From Microtetraspora malaysiensis (GTDB lineage: Bacteria > Actinomycetota > Actinomycetes > Streptosporangiales > Streptosporangiaceae): a stretch of DNA of 64,000 nt. Position numbers and translations under genes: made by a program. Below the pieces are notes generated by a model. The model made no database searches. It was given only the letters and a program-made list of their open reading frames with translations, and had not been told where the DNA came from. Within the stretch, counting starts at the first letter, position 1. Every line of letters starts with the position of its first letter. The stretch lies in NCBI RefSeq assembly GCF_001528665.1, contig NZ_BBYJ01000017.1, positions 348,828 through 412,827 of the forward strand, read 5' to 3'. Below are positions 47,473 to 56,261 of this stretch, piece by piece.

Positions 47473-48519
47473 ATGACCCACACCGTGCTGGTCACCGGGG
47501 TCTCGCGCCACATCGGAGCACGGGTGGCGAGTGCGCTCGCCGCCGAACCGGGCGTCGGTCGGGTCATCGGGGTGGACACGGTTCCACCTCCGTCGGCGGC
47601 CCGAGACGGCGGCTGCCATGCCGGTCGCACCGAGTTCGTCCGCGTCGATCTGCGCAGTCCCGATATCGCGCAGGTCATCGCGGCGGCGGACGTCGACGTC
47701 GTCGTGCACGTGAGCCTGATGAGCGGTTCCTCGCGGAGCCGTTCCGCCGCGAAAGAGCACAACGTCATCGGCACGATGCAGCTGCTCGGCGCGTGTCAGC
47801 GCTCGACGACTGTGCGCAGGGTGGTGGTGCGGTCCACGACCGCCGTCTACGGCTCGGCGCCGAACGACCCCGCCGTCTTCACCGAGGACGGCGAGCCCGT
47901 CGAGGCGCCGCCCTCGGGGTACGCCAAGGACGCCGGCGACGTCGAGGGCTACGTCCGGGGCCTCGCCAGGCGGCGTCCCGACGTGGTCACCTCGACGCTG
48001 CGTTTCGCCGACTTCATGGGACCCGGGGTGGACACGCCCCTCACCCGGTACTTCACGCAGCCGGTCCCGCCGACCGTGCTCGGCTTCGACCCCCGGTTGC
48101 AGTTCGTCCATGAGGACGACGGGGTCGAGGTGCTGCGCCGGATGGCCCTTGAGGACCACCCTGGCACGTTCAACGTGGCGGGCGACGGCGTGCTTCTGCT
48201 GTCGCAGTGCCTGCGGCGGGCGGGGCGGTTCTCGCTGCCCGTTCCGTCGCCGCTCTTCCGCCTCCTGGGAGAGGCGGCGCGAGCCGCGGGCCGGGTGGAC
48301 TTCTCACCCGAGCAGCTCGCGCTGATGTGCCACGGCCGGGTCGTGGACTGCGGGCGGCTCGTCCGAGAGCTCGGATGGCAGCCCAAGTTCGGCACGGCCG
48401 CGGCCTTCGAGGACTTCCTCCGTTCGCGCGGCGGCTCCGGCGGGCTCACCGCCGCGCTGGCCGACCGGCTGTCCGATTTCGCGCCGGGGCGGCCGGCTCC
48501 GTACAAGGACGAGCAGTAA
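47473..48519 (+). CDS. NAD-dependent epimerase/dehydratase (Rv0501-like)
   Basis: 348 residues of the extended SDR type: VLVTGVSRHIGARVASAL is the nucleotide-binding glycine motif (a variant of GxxGxxG), VVRSTTAVYGSAPND carries the catalytic Thr/Ser, and YAKDAGDVEGYV the Tyr...Lys region (YxxxxxD instead of YxxxK). Loss of the usual lysine makes the epimerase activity doubtful. It is the orthologue of mycobacterial GalE2 (Rv0501) by gene order. The acyltransferase gene follows after 3 bases, so they are one operon. Confidence 0.8.
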   Translation: MTHTVLVTGVSRHIGARVASALAAEPGVGRVIGVDTVPPPSAARDGGCHAGRTEFVRVDLRSPDIAQVIAAADVDVVVHVSLMSGSSRSRSAAKEHNVIGTMQLLGACQRSTTVRRVVVRSTTAVYGSAPNDPAVFTEDGEPVEAPPSGYAKDAGDVEGYVRGLARRRPDVVTSTLRFADFMGPGVDTPLTRYFTQPVPPTVLGFDPRLQFVHEDDGVEVLRRMALEDHPGTFNVAGDGVLLLSQCLRRAGRFSLPVPSPLFRLLGEAARAAGRVDFSPEQLALMCHGRVVDCGRLVRELGWQPKFGTAAAFEDFLRSRGGSGGLTAALADRLSDFAPGRPAPYKDEQ

Positions 48520-48522
48520 GGC

Positions 48523-49428
48523 GTGTGTGACGTGACGCGTACCTCCGAGGAGGGCTCACCCGGCGTTCCCGGGGACGCACGGGAACGGCCCGGCGAGGAG
48601 CGGCTCGCCGAGCTGCTGGCCTTCCTGCGCCGCCGCGTCACCGGCGAGTACGAGGTGGACGAGTTCGGGTTCGACCCCGAGCTCAACGACAAGGTCCTGC
48701 TCGAACTGCTCCGGCCGTTCTACCGGCACTGGTTCCGGGTCGAGACCAGCGGCCTCCAGAACATTCCCGCCGAGTCGGGGGCGCTGGTCGTCGCGAACCA
48801 CTCGGGGACGCTGCCGGTCGACGCGCTGATGCTGCAGGTCGCGCTGCACGATGAGGCGCACCGGCCGGTCCGGCTGCTCGGGGCCGACCTCGTCTACCAG
48901 CTCCCCGTCCTCGCCCATCTGGCCCGCAAGAACGGGCACACGCTCGCCTGCCCCGAGGACGCCGACCGTCTGCTGCGCAAGGGCGAGCTGGTCGGCGTCT
49001 TCCCCGAGGGGTTCAAAGGCGTCGGCAAGCCGTTCTCCGATCGGTACAAGCTGCAGCGGTTCGGCAGGGGCGGCTTCGCCGCGTCGGCGATCCGGGCCGG
49101 TGTGCCGATCATCCCGTGCGCGATCGTCGGCGCCGAGGAGATCTATCCCAAGGTCGGCGATGTTCCCGCGCTGGCCCGGCTGCTCGGCCTGCCGTACCTG
49201 CCGATCACGCCGTTCTTCCCGTGGCTCGGGCCGCTCGGGCTGGTGCCGCTGCCGTCCAAGTGGCTGATCGAGTTCGGCGAGCCGATCATGACTGACCACT
49301 ACGACCCCATCGACGCCGATGACCCCATGCTGGTCTTCAACCTCACGGACCAGGTGCGCGAGACGATCCAGAGCCGGGTCGACGCGCTGCGGCTGCGCCG
49401 TGGCCCCGCCTTCCCGTCGTTCTTCTGA
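48523..49428 (+). CDS. PlsC-like lysophospholipid acyltransferase (Rv0502-like)
   Basis: 301 residues from GTG 48523; GTG 48532 is also possible. The catalytic HX4D motif is NHSGTLPVDA, followed by FPEGFKGVGKPFSDRYKL and the C-terminal GAEEIYPKVGDV. It lacks a clear membrane anchor but has hydrophobic patches. By family it transfers an acyl chain to a glycerolipid. Paired with the preceding epimerase-like protein and in the position of Rv0502, it may modify a particular envelope glycolipid (inference). Confidence 0.85.
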   Translation: MCDVTRTSEEGSPGVPGDARERPGEERLAELLAFLRRRVTGEYEVDEFGFDPELNDKVLLELLRPFYRHWFRVETSGLQNIPAESGALVVANHSGTLPVDALMLQVALHDEAHRPVRLLGADLVYQLPVLAHLARKNGHTLACPEDADRLLRKGELVGVFPEGFKGVGKPFSDRYKLQRFGRGGFAASAIRAGVPIIPCAIVGAEEIYPKVGDVPALARLLGLPYLPITPFFPWLGPLGLVPLPSKWLIEFGEPIMTDHYDPIDADDPMLVFNLTDQVRETIQSRVDALRLRRGPAFPSFF

Positions 49429-49529
49429 CATGACAGCGGATCACGCGCTGCCCTAGTGTGGATCGGGAAGCGCCGGTGCTTCGCGAGGCTTTCCCCATTC
49501 CAGCACCGCCATTCGACGGGGGCGTACGG

Positions 49530-50966
49530 ATGACGGCATCAGATGGTCTGCAGCCAGGCGATCCCCCGTCCATCGGTCCCTACCGGCTGATCCGGCGCCT
49601 CGGGGCCGGAGGGCAGGGCATCGTCTATCTCGGGACGGACGGCGGAGGGGCCGCCGTGGCGGTCAAGATTCTCCGACCAGAGATCGCCCACGACGACACG
49701 ACCCGCGAGCGCTTCGCCCGGGAGGTGACCGTCGCGCAGCGGGTGGCCTCCTTCTGCACCGCCCAGTTCCTCACCGCGGACCTCTGGTCGAACCCGCCGT
49801 ACATCGTCACCGAGTTCGTGGACGGCCCGTCCCTCCAGGACGACGTGAACCGGAACGGTCCGCGAAGCGGGGCGGCCCTGCACCGGCTCGCCGTCGGGAC
49901 CGCCACCGCTCTCACGGCCATCCACGAGACGGGGTTGGTGCATCGGGACTTCAAGCCCGGAAACGTGCTGCTCAGCCAGGACGGCCCACGAGTGATCGAC
50001 TTCGGGATCGCCCGAGCCCTCGACGCGACGGCCACGGTCAGCAGCCAGGTCATCGGAACTCCGGCGTACATGGCGCCCGAGCAGATCGCCGGGGCCCCGA
50101 TCGGTCCCTCGGTCGACGTCTTCGCCTGGGGAGCGGTGGTCGCGTTCGCCGCCACGGGGCGCTCTCCCTTCGCGGCCGACTCGGCTCCCGCGGCCCTTTA
50201 CCGGGTGATCAACGCCGAGCCCGAGATCGACGGGGTGCCGGAGCCGTTGCGCTCCCTGGTGCGCCGGTGCCTGGCCAAGGAACCGGCGGAGCGTCCGGCC
50301 ATGCAGGAAGTGCTGATGCGGCTGCTCGGGTCGGCCGAGCCTACGGCCGCCTCCGCCTCCGCCTCCGTGCCGCGGGACGCGTCACGCTCCGCCGAGAGTC
50401 CCGCCGGGCGAAGGCAACGGGCGGGTCGGGTCAATCGGGGGTACGTCCTCGCCGGCGGCGCCGCCGTTCTCGCGCTCGCGGCGGGAGCCGCCTTCTGGCT
50501 CACGAGGGTGCCCGCCGGGACCGGGCAGGCCGCGAGCGTCACCGGCGGCACCGTCCCCCCCACTCCCGCGGCAGCGAAGGCGTCCGCGTCCGCGGACCCG
50601 GCGACGTACCGCTTCTCCCGTGCCTTCGAGGGCGTGTGGAAGGGGGCGCTGGCGCAGAGCAACGGCAAGACCAGGCCCATGGTCGTGACCATCCGGACCG
50701 GTTCCCGCACGGCGGCCGTCAGATATCCGGACCTGGGGTGCAGCGGGGGTCTCGTCCTGACCGGCCGCGCCCCGGACGGGCAGTTCACCCTGCACGAGAC
50801 CATCACCGAAGGCGCCAGGTGTAGCCAGGAGGGCGACTTCACGATGAAGGCGAGCCGCCAGGCCCTCGCGCTGACGTACATTCCGCAAGGGGACCGCGAC
50901 GCCACCTACACCGCGAACGTCACTTTGTTCCGCGCCTCCGGCCTCCCGGCAGATGACTCCGGCTGA
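49530..50966 (+). CDS. Membrane Ser/Thr protein kinase with extracytoplasmic domain
   Basis: 478 residues from ATG 49530. Kinase domain: GAGGQGIVYLG (glycine loop), Lys46 in VAVKIL, HRDFKPGNVLL (catalytic loop), DFGIA and GTPAYMAPEQ. One membrane helix (about residues 314-336) follows a Ser/Arg linker. The outer part has a Thr/Ala/Pro linker and a beta-rich domain (FEGVWKGALAQSNGKTRPMV) with two cysteines (DLGCSGG, GARCSQEG). It is not a PASTA kinase; the sensor domain is distinct. It could respond to an envelope signal, and proteins with TMP repeats nearby are possible targets (inference). Confidence 0.9.
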   Translation: MTASDGLQPGDPPSIGPYRLIRRLGAGGQGIVYLGTDGGGAAVAVKILRPEIAHDDTTRERFAREVTVAQRVASFCTAQFLTADLWSNPPYIVTEFVDGPSLQDDVNRNGPRSGAALHRLAVGTATALTAIHETGLVHRDFKPGNVLLSQDGPRVIDFGIARALDATATVSSQVIGTPAYMAPEQIAGAPIGPSVDVFAWGAVVAFAATGRSPFAADSAPAALYRVINAEPEIDGVPEPLRSLVRRCLAKEPAERPAMQEVLMRLLGSAEPTAASASASVPRDASRSAESPAGRRQRAGRVNRGYVLAGGAAVLALAAGAAFWLTRVPAGTGQAASVTGGTVPPTPAAAKASASADPATYRFSRAFEGVWKGALAQSNGKTRPMVVTIRTGSRTAAVRYPDLGCSGGLVLTGRAPDGQFTLHETITEGARCSQEGDFTMKASRQALALTYIPQGDRDATYTANVTLFRASGLPADDSG

Positions 50967-51073
50967 CGCCTCGGGCCTCTGATCTGGCGATTTTTACCCG
51001 GGCTTATGGGTCCATGGGGCTAACAATGCCAGCTACCGGTCGCTATGGTGTTCCTCACCAAGAGGAGCACATC

Positions 51074-52111
51074 ATGCACCAAAGCGGGATAAAACGGAAA
51101 GTACTGCTCGCCGGCATGGCACTGGGGTACGCCGCCGGAGTCGTCCGGCGGCGGGCGGAGACCGTACCGGACGTGGTGGACGACTCCCGGCTCGGCTGCC
51201 TCGTGGGCAAGCCGATGACCGTGATCACCGATGATGGTGTGCACCTCGCCGCCGACGTCGACGAGCATCCGGATCCCGAGGTGGCCGTGGTGTTCGCGCA
51301 CGGCTGGATGATGAACCGCCACTGCTGGCACCTCCAGCGCGAGGCCCTGGCCGGCCATCCGGCCACGCTCGTCTTCTACGACCAGCGCGGGCACGGCGCC
51401 TCCTCCGCCGGGCCGATCGACGACTGCACGATCGACCGGCTGGGCGACGACCTGGCGGCGGTCATCGAGCAGGCCGTACCCGAAGGGGTGCCGGTGGTGC
51501 TGGTCGGCCACTCGATGGGCGGCATGAGCATCATGGCGTTCGCCGCCCGGCATCCGGAGCTGCTCGCCTCCCGGGTGAAGGGTGTCGCCCTGCTGAGCAC
51601 GTCGTCCGGGGACCTGTCCCGGCACGCGTTCGGCCTTCCTTGGCCGGTGGGACGGATCGCCGGGCTGATCACCCCGATCGTGTTCGACGGCATGCTCGCC
51701 CGCGCGGACTGGATCGACCGCAGCGTGGCGCTGAAGACCCGCGCCCACACGCCGGTCGCGCGGTTCATGGCGTTCGGCGGCGGCGCGCGCCCCGACCACG
51801 TGCGGTTCGTCACCGACATCGCGGCGGCGACGCCGACCGAGGTGATGGTCGGCTTCTTCCGCGGCCTCCGCGTCCACGACAAGCTGGCCGCGCTCGCGGC
51901 GCTCCGTCCGATCGAGACGCTCGTCATGGTCGGGGAGGACGACCGCGTCACCCCTCCCTCTCACAGCCGCAGGATCGCCGAGTCGCTGCCCGGCGCGCGG
52001 CTGACGATCGTCCCCGGCGCCGGTCACATGATCGGGTTCGAGCGGCCGGACGTCGTCAACGAGGTGCTGGACGACTTCCTCGACCGGACCGCCCGGCTCG
52101 CGTCCTGGTGA
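51074..52111 (+). CDS. Alpha/beta hydrolase
   Basis: 345 residues from ATG 51074 with AAGAGGAGC upstream. The N-terminus is basic with a short hydrophobic segment (VLLAGMALGYAAGVV), so it may be membrane-tethered. The catalytic serine is in LVGHSMGGMS, the acid in VGEDDRVTPPS, and the histidine in PGAGHMIGFE, with the oxyanion region FAHGWMMNRHCW. Substrate unknown. It is convergent with the HAD gene. Confidence 0.85.
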   Translation: MHQSGIKRKVLLAGMALGYAAGVVRRRAETVPDVVDDSRLGCLVGKPMTVITDDGVHLAADVDEHPDPEVAVVFAHGWMMNRHCWHLQREALAGHPATLVFYDQRGHGASSAGPIDDCTIDRLGDDLAAVIEQAVPEGVPVVLVGHSMGGMSIMAFAARHPELLASRVKGVALLSTSSGDLSRHAFGLPWPVGRIAGLITPIVFDGMLARADWIDRSVALKTRAHTPVARFMAFGGGARPDHVRFVTDIAAATPTEVMVGFFRGLRVHDKLAALAALRPIETLVMVGEDDRVTPPSHSRRIAESLPGARLTIVPGAGHMIGFERPDVVNEVLDDFLDRTARLASW

Positions 52112-52132
52112 CTCTTCGCCCCTGAACGACGG

Positions 52133-52999
52133 TCAGGACGAGCGGTAGTGCTTGCGCAGCGCGATGCCGGCCGCGATGCCCCCCGCCACCGCGCCCGCCG
52201 TCGCGGCGATCGGCAGGCCGATCAGCGTCGCCTTCCGCCCGGTGCGGAAGTCGCGGATCCGCCAGCCGTTCTCCTTCGCGTGCTCGCGCAGTTCGCTGTC
52301 GGGGTTGACCGCGCAGGGGCTGCCGACCAGCGACAGCATGGGCAGGTCGTTGGCCGAGTCGCTGTAGGCCGAGCAGTGGGACAGGTCGAGGCCCTCCCTG
52401 CGGGCCAGCGCCCGAATCGCCTCCGCCTTGGCCGGGCCGTGCAGCAGGTCGCCGACGAGCCTGCCGGTGTAGACGCCGTCCGCCGTCTCGGCCACCGTGC
52501 CGAGCGCGCCGGTCAGGCCGAGCCGCTGGGCGATCACCCGGGCCAGCTCGACCGGGGTCGCGGTGACCAGCCACACCCGCTGGCCCAGATCCAGGTGGGC
52601 CTGCGCCAGCGCGCGGGTCCCGGCCCAGATGCGGTCGGACATGACCTCGTCGTAGATCTCCTCGCCGAGGTGCACCACCTCGTCGACCTTGAGACCGGCG
52701 ACGAAGGCCAGCGCCGTCTCCTTCGCCTTGGCGATGTGGTCGGGGTTCTCGTTGCCCCGCACCCGGAACCAGGCCTGGCCGAGGGCGAACCGCACCAGGT
52801 CGTTCGTGGTGAACAGACCGCGCGCGGCCAGGCCGCGCGCGAAGTGGTAGATCGAGGCGCCGCGCATCATCGTGTTGTCCACGTCGAAGAACGCCGCCGC
52901 CGTCGGGTCCGGCTCAACGCTCGGAGTGGGGACCACCGCCGCGGCCGCCACCTCGCCCGCGATCTCCGCCGCTTCCCGTCGTCGCATTAGCCGCCTCAT
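52133..52999 (-). CDS. HAD-IB family phosphatase (SerB1/Rv0505c-like)
   Basis: 288 residues. HAD motif I is [14 protein letters not shown], with motif II in [11 protein letters not shown], a lysine in [11 protein letters not shown] and motif IV in [14 protein letters not shown]-terminal hydrophobic segment ([20 protein letters not shown]) suggests membrane association. This group is labelled SerB1-like by homology to Rv0505c, but the position with lipid-type genes makes another phosphomonoester substrate possible. The true SerB with ACT domains is at 13600, so this is not the main serine enzyme. Confidence 0.85.
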   Translation of the reverse strand: MRRLMRRREAAEIAGEVAAAAVVPTPSVEPDPTAAAFFDVDNTMMRGASIYHFARGLAARGLFTTNDLVRFALGQAWFRVRGNENPDHIAKAKETALAFVAGLKVDEVVHLGEEIYDEVMSDRIWAGTRALAQAHLDLGQRVWLVTATPVELARVIAQRLGLTGALGTVAETADGVYTGRLVGDLLHGPAKAEAIRALARREGLDLSHCSAYSDSANDLPMLSLVGSPCAVNPDSELREHAKENGWRIRDFRTGRKATLIGLPIAATAGAVAGGIAAGIALRKHYRSS

Positions 53000-53093
53000 A
53001 GGGCCTCAGCTTAACCGGCCGGATGCCGGATGACGGTGTACGCGGTGTTAGCACCGAGTGACCGTATTCCATGGTGATTCCACACGACCGGTA

Positions 53094-53819
53094 TCACTGG
53101 ACGGGAGTGCTGAAGGTGTCGATATAGGTGAGGTATTTGGTCGCCTTGTCGCGGTTCTCCTGATCGAGCTTAGGAAGGATCGGCTCCACCATCGTCCGCT
53201 GCTCGCGGGCGAACCGCCCCACCTCCTTGTCGGGCTTGTCGCCGCGCGGCTTGACCCGGCCGAGCGCGGACCGGGTCGTACGCGCCATGTCGTCGAGGGC
53301 CTGGGTGATGAGCCGGTCCCGGTCGGGTCCCTCCGCGCCGGCCAGTGTCGCCGCCTCCGCCGCCCGCTGCCGCGCGGCCGTCATCTCCCGCCTGGCCAGC
53401 TCGGCGTCGCTCACCGCCAGCCGCAGCACGGTCGCCTCCGCCGCCCGCTTCAGCGGGTAGAGCAGGTCCCCGGGCACCGAGTCGTACGCGCGGGCGCCGG
53501 TGGCGAACATCACGCCCAGGAGCACGGAGAACACCGCGAGCGGGCGGAGCCGTACGAGGAGGGAGGGGCGGCGGCGCGGCTCGGGCCGCTCGGCGGGGGG
53601 CTCGGCGACGGGCCCGCGCTCGGCGGCGTGCGCCTTCATCAGGTCCGCGCGGAGGCGGGCGCGGAAGTCGGGGCGGGGGCCGTCGCCGGCCCGTGAGCCG
53701 GCGTCGGCGATCCGCGCGGCGACCCGGTCGGCGGCACGCCCCGTCCGCCTGGCCCGTCGCCGGCGCCCCGGCCGCCACCAGCCCATGAACGCTCCCGAGA
53801 TCCCCCGTTGCCGATCCAC
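53094..53819 (-). CDS. rsbN: RsbN-like anti-sigma factor (DUF5667, membrane-anchored)
   Basis: 241 residues from GTG 53819, or 230 from ATG 53786. A basic cytoplasmic N-terminal part (RRARRTGRAADRVAARIADAG) precedes a single membrane helix (PLAVFSVLLGVMFATGARAY). The outer domain has the DUF5667 pattern YDSVPGDLLYPLKRAAEATVLRL and a helical tail. It directly follows the bldN-like sigma gene, as rsbN does in Streptomyces, where RsbN holds BldN at the membrane. The cytoplasmic region is expected to bind sigma. Confidence 0.8.
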   Translation of the reverse strand: MDRQRGISGAFMGWWRPGRRRRARRTGRAADRVAARIADAGSRAGDGPRPDFRARLRADLMKAHAAERGPVAEPPAERPEPRRRPSLLVRLRPLAVFSVLLGVMFATGARAYDSVPGDLLYPLKRAAEATVLRLAVSDAELARREMTAARQRAAEAATLAGAEGPDRDRLITQALDDMARTTRSALGRVKPRGDKPDKEVGRFAREQRTMVEPILPKLDQENRDKATKYLTYIDTFSTPVQ

Positions 53820-53869
53820 GCCTGTGCCCTGCCCAACGAGGTGACCGGGCCAGGGTTACGGCACGTGAG

Positions 53870-54514
53870 CTAACCGAGATCTTTGGGCAGCGCGCGGGCC
53901 AGGGCCTTGATCGCGCGGAACTGGAGCGCCTTGATCGCGCCGCTCTGCTTGCCCATGATCATGGCGGTCTCCGCAAGTGACATACCGTGCAGGAAGCGCA
54001 GCACGACGCACTCCTGCTGCTCGGGATTGAGTCGTTTGATCGCCCGGAGCACGTGCTCGTTCACCATGCTGGCGACGACGGCGTTCTCCGGGATGTGCTG
54101 GCCGTCGAGGGGGGTGTCCTGGATTTCGGCCGTACAGACTTCGAGCCGGCTCCGTCCGGACTTGAAGTGGTCGGTGACCAGGTTCCTGGCGATGGTGACC
54201 AGCCAGGCGCCGAAGTCGCGCCCCTGCCAGGTGAAGTCGGCGATGCCGCGCAGGGCGCGCAGGAAGGTGTCGCTCGTCAGGTCCTCGGCGAGCGCGTGCG
54301 AGCCCACCCGGAAGAAGACGTAGCGGTAGACGAGGTCGACGTAACGGTCGTAGAGCACACCGAACGCCTCGGTGTCGCCGGTCTTGGCGCGCAGGACCAG
54401 CGTGCGCATCTCGTCGTGTTCGAGCTGCGCCGCCGCGGGGGCGGCGGGGGGCGCCAGCCGCACCACTCCAGCGGCTGGAGGGGAGAGCCCGGCGAACGGC
54501 CACGATGTCGGCAT
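53870..54514 (-). CDS. bldN: BldN-like ECF sigma factor
   Basis: 214 residues. Region 2 is EAFGVLYDRYVDLVYRYVFF then EDLTSDTFLRALR and FGAWLVTIARNLVTDHFKSG; region 4 is LNPEQQECVVLRFLHGMSLAE then MGKQSGAIKALQFRAIKAL. It matches S. coelicolor BldN closely, including LTWQGRDFGAWL-type stretches (here FTWQGRDFGAWL). An N-terminal ~40-residue extension is present, shorter than the processed pro-region of Streptomyces BldN. BldN directs genes for aerial hyphae and sporulation. It is upstream of rsbN and divergent from the ABM fusion gene. Confidence 0.9.
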   Translation of the reverse strand: MPTSWPFAGLSPPAAGVVRLAPPAAPAAAQLEHDEMRTLVLRAKTGDTEAFGVLYDRYVDLVYRYVFFRVGSHALAEDLTSDTFLRALRGIADFTWQGRDFGAWLVTIARNLVTDHFKSGRSRLEVCTAEIQDTPLDGQHIPENAVVASMVNEHVLRAIKRLNPEQQECVVLRFLHGMSLAETAMIMGKQSGAIKALQFRAIKALARALPKDLG

Positions 54515-54671
54515 CCGGTTATCCCATTGGGGGAGGGGAGTCGGCGTGCTCGAACACTCTAGAAATCATCGCGAGATAACACAATCCGCCGCTAACCGTA
54601 ATCACTTCGCGTAACGGGGCGATCCATCGGCTACCAGTCGGCGCGCGAAGTCCGGCAGCATAAGGTCCACC

Positions 54672-56192
54672 ATGGAAGTCCTTGTCGCTGTCATCGCGTT
54701 CGCCGGCGCCGTTCTCGCCGCCATCACCACCGGCGTCGTCGTCGGTCGTATCCGCGAGAAGCCGTCGGGATGGCTGGTCGCGTGGGGTGTCACCACGGGG
54801 GCGACATGCCTCTCGCTGGGATTGATCGCCGTAGGCCAGTTGCTCGGGTACGGGGTCGTGATCTTCCGGTTGTTCCAGATCACCGGATCGCTCGTCGCCC
54901 CGCTCTGGCTCGCCGTCGGCATCGCCCAGCTCATCGCCAGGAAGCCGTTCCCCCGTTTCGCCGCATGGCTCTTCGGCGGCGCGTTGACGGGCCTGGGCGC
55001 GGTCATCATGCTGATCGACCCGGTCACCCAGGCGTTCACGAAGGAGTTCCCGGCGGCCGATGTCTTCTGGGACATCTGGCCCGAGTGGCTTCTGCGCGCC
55101 GTCCACATCGGCGTCATCGGGATGCTGGTGATCTGGCTCGTGATCGCGGTGCTGCGCGGGCGCAACGGCGACGACTACGACCTCGACAACATGAACGCGA
55201 CGGTCGCGCTCGCGCCGGGCGGCATCGCCGTCTCCGCCGCGCTGGAGTTCACGCTCCCCGGGATCGTCGTGGTCGCCGCGATGGCCGCCACCGTCGGAGG
55301 CGTCTGGTTCGCTCTCGCCCGGCCGCTCGCGCCGTACGAGGACGAGGAAGAAGACGCCGGGGCCGAGCAGCCGGAGGACGGCTGGTCGCGGCGGGGCGCG
55401 CGGGGGGCCGAAAGCCGGGCCGAAAACCGGGCCGAGCCGTCGGCGTCGGCTCCTCCGCGACGCTCCGGGCTCGGGGACCTCGTCGCCGAATATCGCGCGG
55501 GCGAGCAGGGCGACGTCGACTACGCGGCGCGCATGCAGCCGTCGGACGGGTTCGCCGCCCGGCCCGCCGGCCCTCAGGCCGGGCAGGACGCGTACGGCGG
55601 CGCGCGCGGACGGGAGTACACGATGCCGCCCCAGGCGGCGGAGGCCGACCGCCCGGCGCCCCAGGGCGGGCCGGAGTACACCATGCCGCCGGGCCCCTCG
55701 GAGCACGGCCGGCCGCAGGGTGGCCGCCCCGAGTACACCATGCCCGCCACCGGCACGATGCTCCCCGGCGCGGACCCGGCGGCCGGCATGGGGGCCGGCA
55801 TGGCGGCCGGCTTCGCCGGCGCGGCCGCCGCCTCCCGGGGACAGGGCGGCTCGGTCCGGCCGTCGCCCAATATCTACGGCCTGCTCACCGTGTTCACGCT
55901 GATGGACGGGGCGGGTGACGCGTTCGACAAGCTCGCCGAGGAGACGGTCGAGGCCGTGCTGCGCAACGAGCCGGACACGCTCGTCTTCGTCTGCCACAGC
56001 GTGAAGTCGGCGCCGCTCCAGCGCATCGTGTACGAGCTCTACCGTGACGAGGTGGGATACACCGAGCACCAGCGCCAGCCGCACATGGAGCGGTTCGCCA
56101 CCGAGCGCACCGCGCTGGTCCTGGCCGCCAACGTCATCGAGCTGAGCGTGAACGCCGCCAAGGTGGTTCCTCTCCCGACCGCGTTCAGGTAG
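54672..56192 (+). CDS. Polytopic membrane protein fused to an ABM (quinol-monooxygenase-like) domain
   Basis: 506 residues from ATG 54672. The N-terminal ~220 residues have about seven membrane helices. A long disordered linker (about 225-395) holds three repeats of EYTMP[PA] at roughly 25-residue spacing. The C-terminal ~105 residues form an antibiotic-biosynthesis-monooxygenase-like (ABM) domain: IYGLLTVFTLMDGAGDAFDKL and YELYRDEVGYTEHQRQPHMERF. ABM domains are small dimeric oxygenase or ligand-binding folds, normally cytosolic. The combination is unusual. It sits between the divergent bldN and rex, so its job may be in development or redox sensing (inference). Confidence 0.75.
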   Translation: MEVLVAVIAFAGAVLAAITTGVVVGRIREKPSGWLVAWGVTTGATCLSLGLIAVGQLLGYGVVIFRLFQITGSLVAPLWLAVGIAQLIARKPFPRFAAWLFGGALTGLGAVIMLIDPVTQAFTKEFPAADVFWDIWPEWLLRAVHIGVIGMLVIWLVIAVLRGRNGDDYDLDNMNATVALAPGGIAVSAALEFTLPGIVVVAAMAATVGGVWFALARPLAPYEDEEEDAGAEQPEDGWSRRGARGAESRAENRAEPSASAPPRRSGLGDLVAEYRAGEQGDVDYAARMQPSDGFAARPAGPQAGQDAYGGARGREYTMPPQAAEADRPAPQGGPEYTMPPGPSEHGRPQGGRPEYTMPATGTMLPGADPAAGMGAGMAAGFAGAAAASRGQGGSVRPSPNIYGLLTVFTLMDGAGDAFDKLAEETVEAVLRNEPDTLVFVCHSVKSAPLQRIVYELYRDEVGYTEHQRQPHMERFATERTALVLAANVIELSVNAAKVVPLPTAFR

Positions 56193-56215
56193 GCGGGGGA
56201 GCGGCTGCCGGTACT

Positions 56216-56255
56216 CACCTTCGGGACGCGCCCGGATCCCCTCGTCCCGAAGGTG
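56216..56255. terminator. Bidirectional terminator between the ABM-fusion and glutaredoxin genes
   Basis: CACCTTCGGGACG (56216-56228) pairs perfectly with CGTCCCGAAGGTG (56243-56255), a 13-bp stem with a 14-base loop. It lies between the stops of the two convergent genes (56192 and 56262) and can serve both. Confidence 0.85.
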
Positions 56256-56261
56256 TGACCG

